Below are positions 8,151-10,046 of a stretch of DNA of 10,046 nucleotides, piece by piece. A program made the position numbers and the translations under genes. The notes under the pieces are model-generated. The model was not told the DNA's origin. It worked only from the letters and a program-made list of their open reading frames with translations, and searched no databases. The stretch spans positions 1 through 10,046 of the forward strand of contig JAOUDU010000056.1 of the NCBI GenBank assembly GCA_029859085.1, in the 5' to 3' direction. Numbering within the stretch: the stretch's first letter is position 1; every line of letters starts with the position of its first letter. The DNA is from Gammaproteobacteria bacterium (lineage in GTDB: Bacteria; Pseudomonadota; Gammaproteobacteria; Pseudomonadales; Halieaceae).

Positions 8151-9110
8151 TTGACGCCGCAGCAACTGCGGGCGCTGCGCGAGGGCTTGCCGGCGTTCGC
8201 TCGGGCGAGGAAGGTAAACCCCCTCCAGCGGGAGTTCTGCCGGTTCTACGGCATCGATTTCCAGGACCGGCTGCCGGGGGTGAAATACCGGGTCGGCACG
8301 GTATCTTCCGGCGCCTGTACCCTGGCCGTGCACCGCTGGTTGCAGACCGGCGCGAGCAGCAACCTGCTGCTGGTGCACGGCTATTTCGACCACAGCGGCC
8401 TGTTCGGCAAACTTGTCGAATACGGACTGTCCCGCGGCTGCAACGTGCTGATCTTCGACCTGCCCGGCCACGGCCTGTCCTCGGGAGAGCCCGCGGTGAT
8501 CGACGATTTCGCCGATTACGGCCGGGCGATTGACGCCGTACTTGAAGCTGTGAAACTGCCGCGTCTCCCACTGTGGGTGATGGCCCAGAGCACCGGTTGC
8601 GCCGCCCTGATCGAATATGCCCGCGCGTATCCCTGGCCGTTCGCCGCGGTGGTCCTGCTGGCCCCGCTGGTGCGCCCCTACGAGTGGCGCTGGGGGCGCC
8701 TGGCCCACATGCTGTTGCGTCCCTTTGCCCACAGTATCGAGCGCAAGTTCGCCCCGAATTCCACCGACCGGGCGTTTCTGGAATTCCTGCGACAGGACCC
8801 GTTGCAGAGCCGGCGCCTGCCCGTGCGCTGGGTGACGGCCCTGGGCAAGTGGATGGATTCGCTGCCGGCGCAGGACCTTGGCGTCGGCCCGGCCATGATC
8901 GTGCAGGGGGACGCCGACCATACCGTGGACTGGCGTTACAATATCCCGTTTTACCAGCGCCTGTTTCCCGGCAGCCGGGTGAAAATGGTGCCGGGCGCGG
9001 GGCATCAACTGGCGAATGAAGCCACGGCCATCAGGGAGCGCTACCTGGCTGCAGTGGGGCGCTATCTCGGGGACCAGGGACTGCCAGCCAGTCACTTGTC
9101 CGGCGGATAA
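8151..9110 (+). CDS. Alpha/beta hydrolase, lysophospholipase-like (serine hydrolase)
   Basis: A 319-residue cytoplasmic alpha/beta-hydrolase with no signal peptide or membrane segment. The expected elements occur in order: oxyanion motif LLLVHGYFDHSG (72-83), DLPGHGLSSG (103-112), nucleophile elbow AQSTG with Ser147, probable acid Asp256 in VQGDADHTVDW, and His285 in GAGHQLANE. A lid-like insertion rich in Arg, Trp and Phe spans about 175-240. This resembles the monoglyceride lipase/lysophospholipase group, but the substrate cannot be read from sequence. The first Gly of GxSxG is Ala, a variant seen in active lipases. The frame needs a TTG start at 8151, 9 nt after the fba stop, with no Shine-Dalgarno. 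Translation is probably coupled to fba, or the true start is a little downstream (TTG 8187). Its last 19 bp overlap the converging sulfotransferase gene. Confidence 0.85.
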   Translation: MTPQQLRALREGLPAFARARKVNPLQREFCRFYGIDFQDRLPGVKYRVGTVSSGACTLAVHRWLQTGASSNLLLVHGYFDHSGLFGKLVEYGLSRGCNVLIFDLPGHGLSSGEPAVIDDFADYGRAIDAVLEAVKLPRLPLWVMAQSTGCAALIEYARAYPWPFAAVVLLAPLVRPYEWRWGRLAHMLLRPFAHSIERKFAPNSTDRAFLEFLRQDPLQSRRLPVRWVTALGKWMDSLPAQDLGVGPAMIVQGDADHTVDWRYNIPFYQRLFPGSRVKMVPGAGHQLANEATAIRERYLAAVGRYLGDQGLPASHLSGG

Positions 9111-10046
9111 CAACCCGCCGCGCTGAGCAGTTCGTACAGCGGCTGCATCGCATCGCCATAGCGCCGCCAGCGACCGATGGCGTTCTGGTAGATGGGTTGG
9201 CGCACCTGCACTGCGCTCGCGGTTGCGACACTGGCGCCACGATGATGAAAATCCAGGCACTGCTGCTCCCAGGGCAGGCCACAGTAGGCAACCAGCTTTT
9301 TTGCGGCCGCCTCGGGATCAGTCACCAGCTCCTCGTAATCAAGCTCGAGCAGGCCACCCGGCAGAACCTCCTGCCAGTGGCGTATCAACTGGTCGAACCT
9401 GAGGTAGTAGCGACCGCAGTCCAGCAGGTCGTAACTGTAATAGTAGTGACGGAAACCGGTCGCGAACAGCTGGCGGTAGTTGCTGAGGCAGGTATCCATC
9501 GGGTCGCGTCGAAGGCAGATCAGTTTCGCCCCGGGCAGCGCGAGCCGGATCAGGCCGAGGTACATGAAGTTGAGGGGCAATTTGTCGATAAAGTGCGGCG
9601 AGTGACCCGTCCTCGGCCGGGTGCTGTCAATATAGGCTGCACCGAGGGCGGCCATATCCAGCCGCAGGGACTGTTCCATCGTTGCGATATCCAGCACCTC
9701 CTCGGACTCTGACCCGGTCATTTCTTTCACTTGCAGCGGGAACGCCAGCAGTTCCCCGGCGGCAAAAACACTGGAATGGCTGCCCAGGATCTGTTCAACC
9801 AGGGTAGTGCCGGTGCGAGGCATGCCCACGACAAAAATGGGCTCCGGGTTGTCGCAGCCCCCTGCCGGCACTGCGCTTCGGAACAGCTCGCGGCCAAACA
9901 GTGCCTGCACCCTGTCAAACAGCGCGGCGTCCAGTGCGGGCCGGTAGGCAACACGCTGGACCTGTCGCTGTTTCGCCCACTGCAGGTTTTCGAGGGCGGC
10001 GGTAAATTCCCCGAGATCCTCCAGCTCCTTGGCGATCGCGTGCCCG
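9092..10046 (-). CDS. TPR-containing sulfotransferase, C-terminal 317 residues, start beyond right edge
   Basis: Sulfotransferases of this family (Sulfotransfer_3 type) move a sulfuryl group from PAPS to an acceptor. The acceptor here is unknown. Numbering within the window, the frame is open from the right edge. The first 45 residues (AKELEDLGEFTAALENLQWA and onward) look like the last helix pair of TPR-type repeats, placing the true N-terminus outside. The 5'-phosphosulfate loop is FVVGMPRTGTTLVEQILGSH (71-90). The 3'-phosphate motif LICLRRDPMDTCLSNYRQLF (175-194) carries the usual Arg and Ser. FIDKLPLNFMYLGLI (153-167) and LELDYEELVTDPE (233-245) are further family markers. A GTG at 9910 could serve as a start but would drop the helices just before the PAPS loop, so I treat the gene as partial. 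It is unrelated to its neighbours in pathway and converges on the hydrolase gene. Confidence 0.9.
   Translation of the reverse strand, partial: GHAIAKELEDLGEFTAALENLQWAKQRQVQRVAYRPALDAALFDRVQALFGRELFRSAVPAGGCDNPEPIFVVGMPRTGTTLVEQILGSHSSVFAAGELLAFPLQVKEMTGSESEEVLDIATMEQSLRLDMAALGAAYIDSTRPRTGHSPHFIDKLPLNFMYLGLIRLALPGAKLICLRRDPMDTCLSNYRQLFATGFRHYYYSYDLLDCGRYYLRFDQLIRHWQEVLPGGLLELDYEELVTDPEAAAKKLVAYCGLPWEQQCLDFHHRGASVATASAVQVRQPIYQNAIGRWRRYGDAMQPLYELLSAAGCYPPDK

Noticed and set aside
7083-9260. A 725-codon open frame on the minus strand, antisense to fba and the hydrolase gene
   Set aside because: It spans two confidently identified plus-strand genes and their junction, shows no motif, and has the residue bias of a GC-rich antisense frame.

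Overview
The window looks like a GC-rich chromosomal segment of a gammaproteobacterium. The gene order metK / ArsR-methyltransferase regulator / tkt / epd / pgk / fba resembles what I recall from Pseudomonas. The compact spacing, the metK-ahcY linkage and the TPR-sulfotransferase suggest a marine relative such as the Halieaceae/Cellvibrionales group. That placement is inference from gene order and protein motifs, not from a search.

Left arm (1-2535, minus strand): the activated-methyl cycle. In transcription order these are a fused ArsR-type HTH/SAM-methyltransferase regulator (SahR type), metK (S-adenosylmethionine synthetase) and ahcY (S-adenosylhomocysteine hydrolase, cut by the left edge). 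MetK makes SAM, methyltransferases turn it into SAH, and AhcY removes SAH. The regulator probably reads SAH or SAM.

Control region (2536-2770): a divergent intergenic stretch whose most striking element is a perfect 42-bp palindrome (2555-2596) with an AT-rich core and GC-rich arms. A good sigma70 promoter for the regulator gene has its -35 hexamer inside the palindrome. Its -10 lies only 8 nt before the ATG, so the regulator mRNA should be leaderless or nearly so. The tkt side carries a strong hairpin and a segment that could fold as an H-type pseudoknot.

Right arm (2771-9110, plus strand): a tight row of central carbon genes, tkt (transketolase), epd (erythrose-4-phosphate dehydrogenase), pgk (phosphoglycerate kinase) and fba (class II fructose-bisphosphate aldolase). 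An alpha/beta hydrolase starts 9 nt after fba. Transketolase handles erythrose-4-P, and Epd oxidises it toward pyridoxal phosphate. Pgk and Fba belong to lower and upper glycolysis/gluconeogenesis. No Calvin-cycle marker such as RuBisCO or phosphoribulokinase is present.

Right edge (9092-10046, minus strand): a TPR-sulfotransferase, cut by the window edge, converges on the hydrolase gene and overlaps its 3' end by 19 bp.

The protein-coding content is ordinary housekeeping. I do not see a novel defence or mobile system. The interesting material is regulatory: the large palindrome, the apparently leaderless regulator, and two RNA-structure candidates in front of tkt and ahcY.
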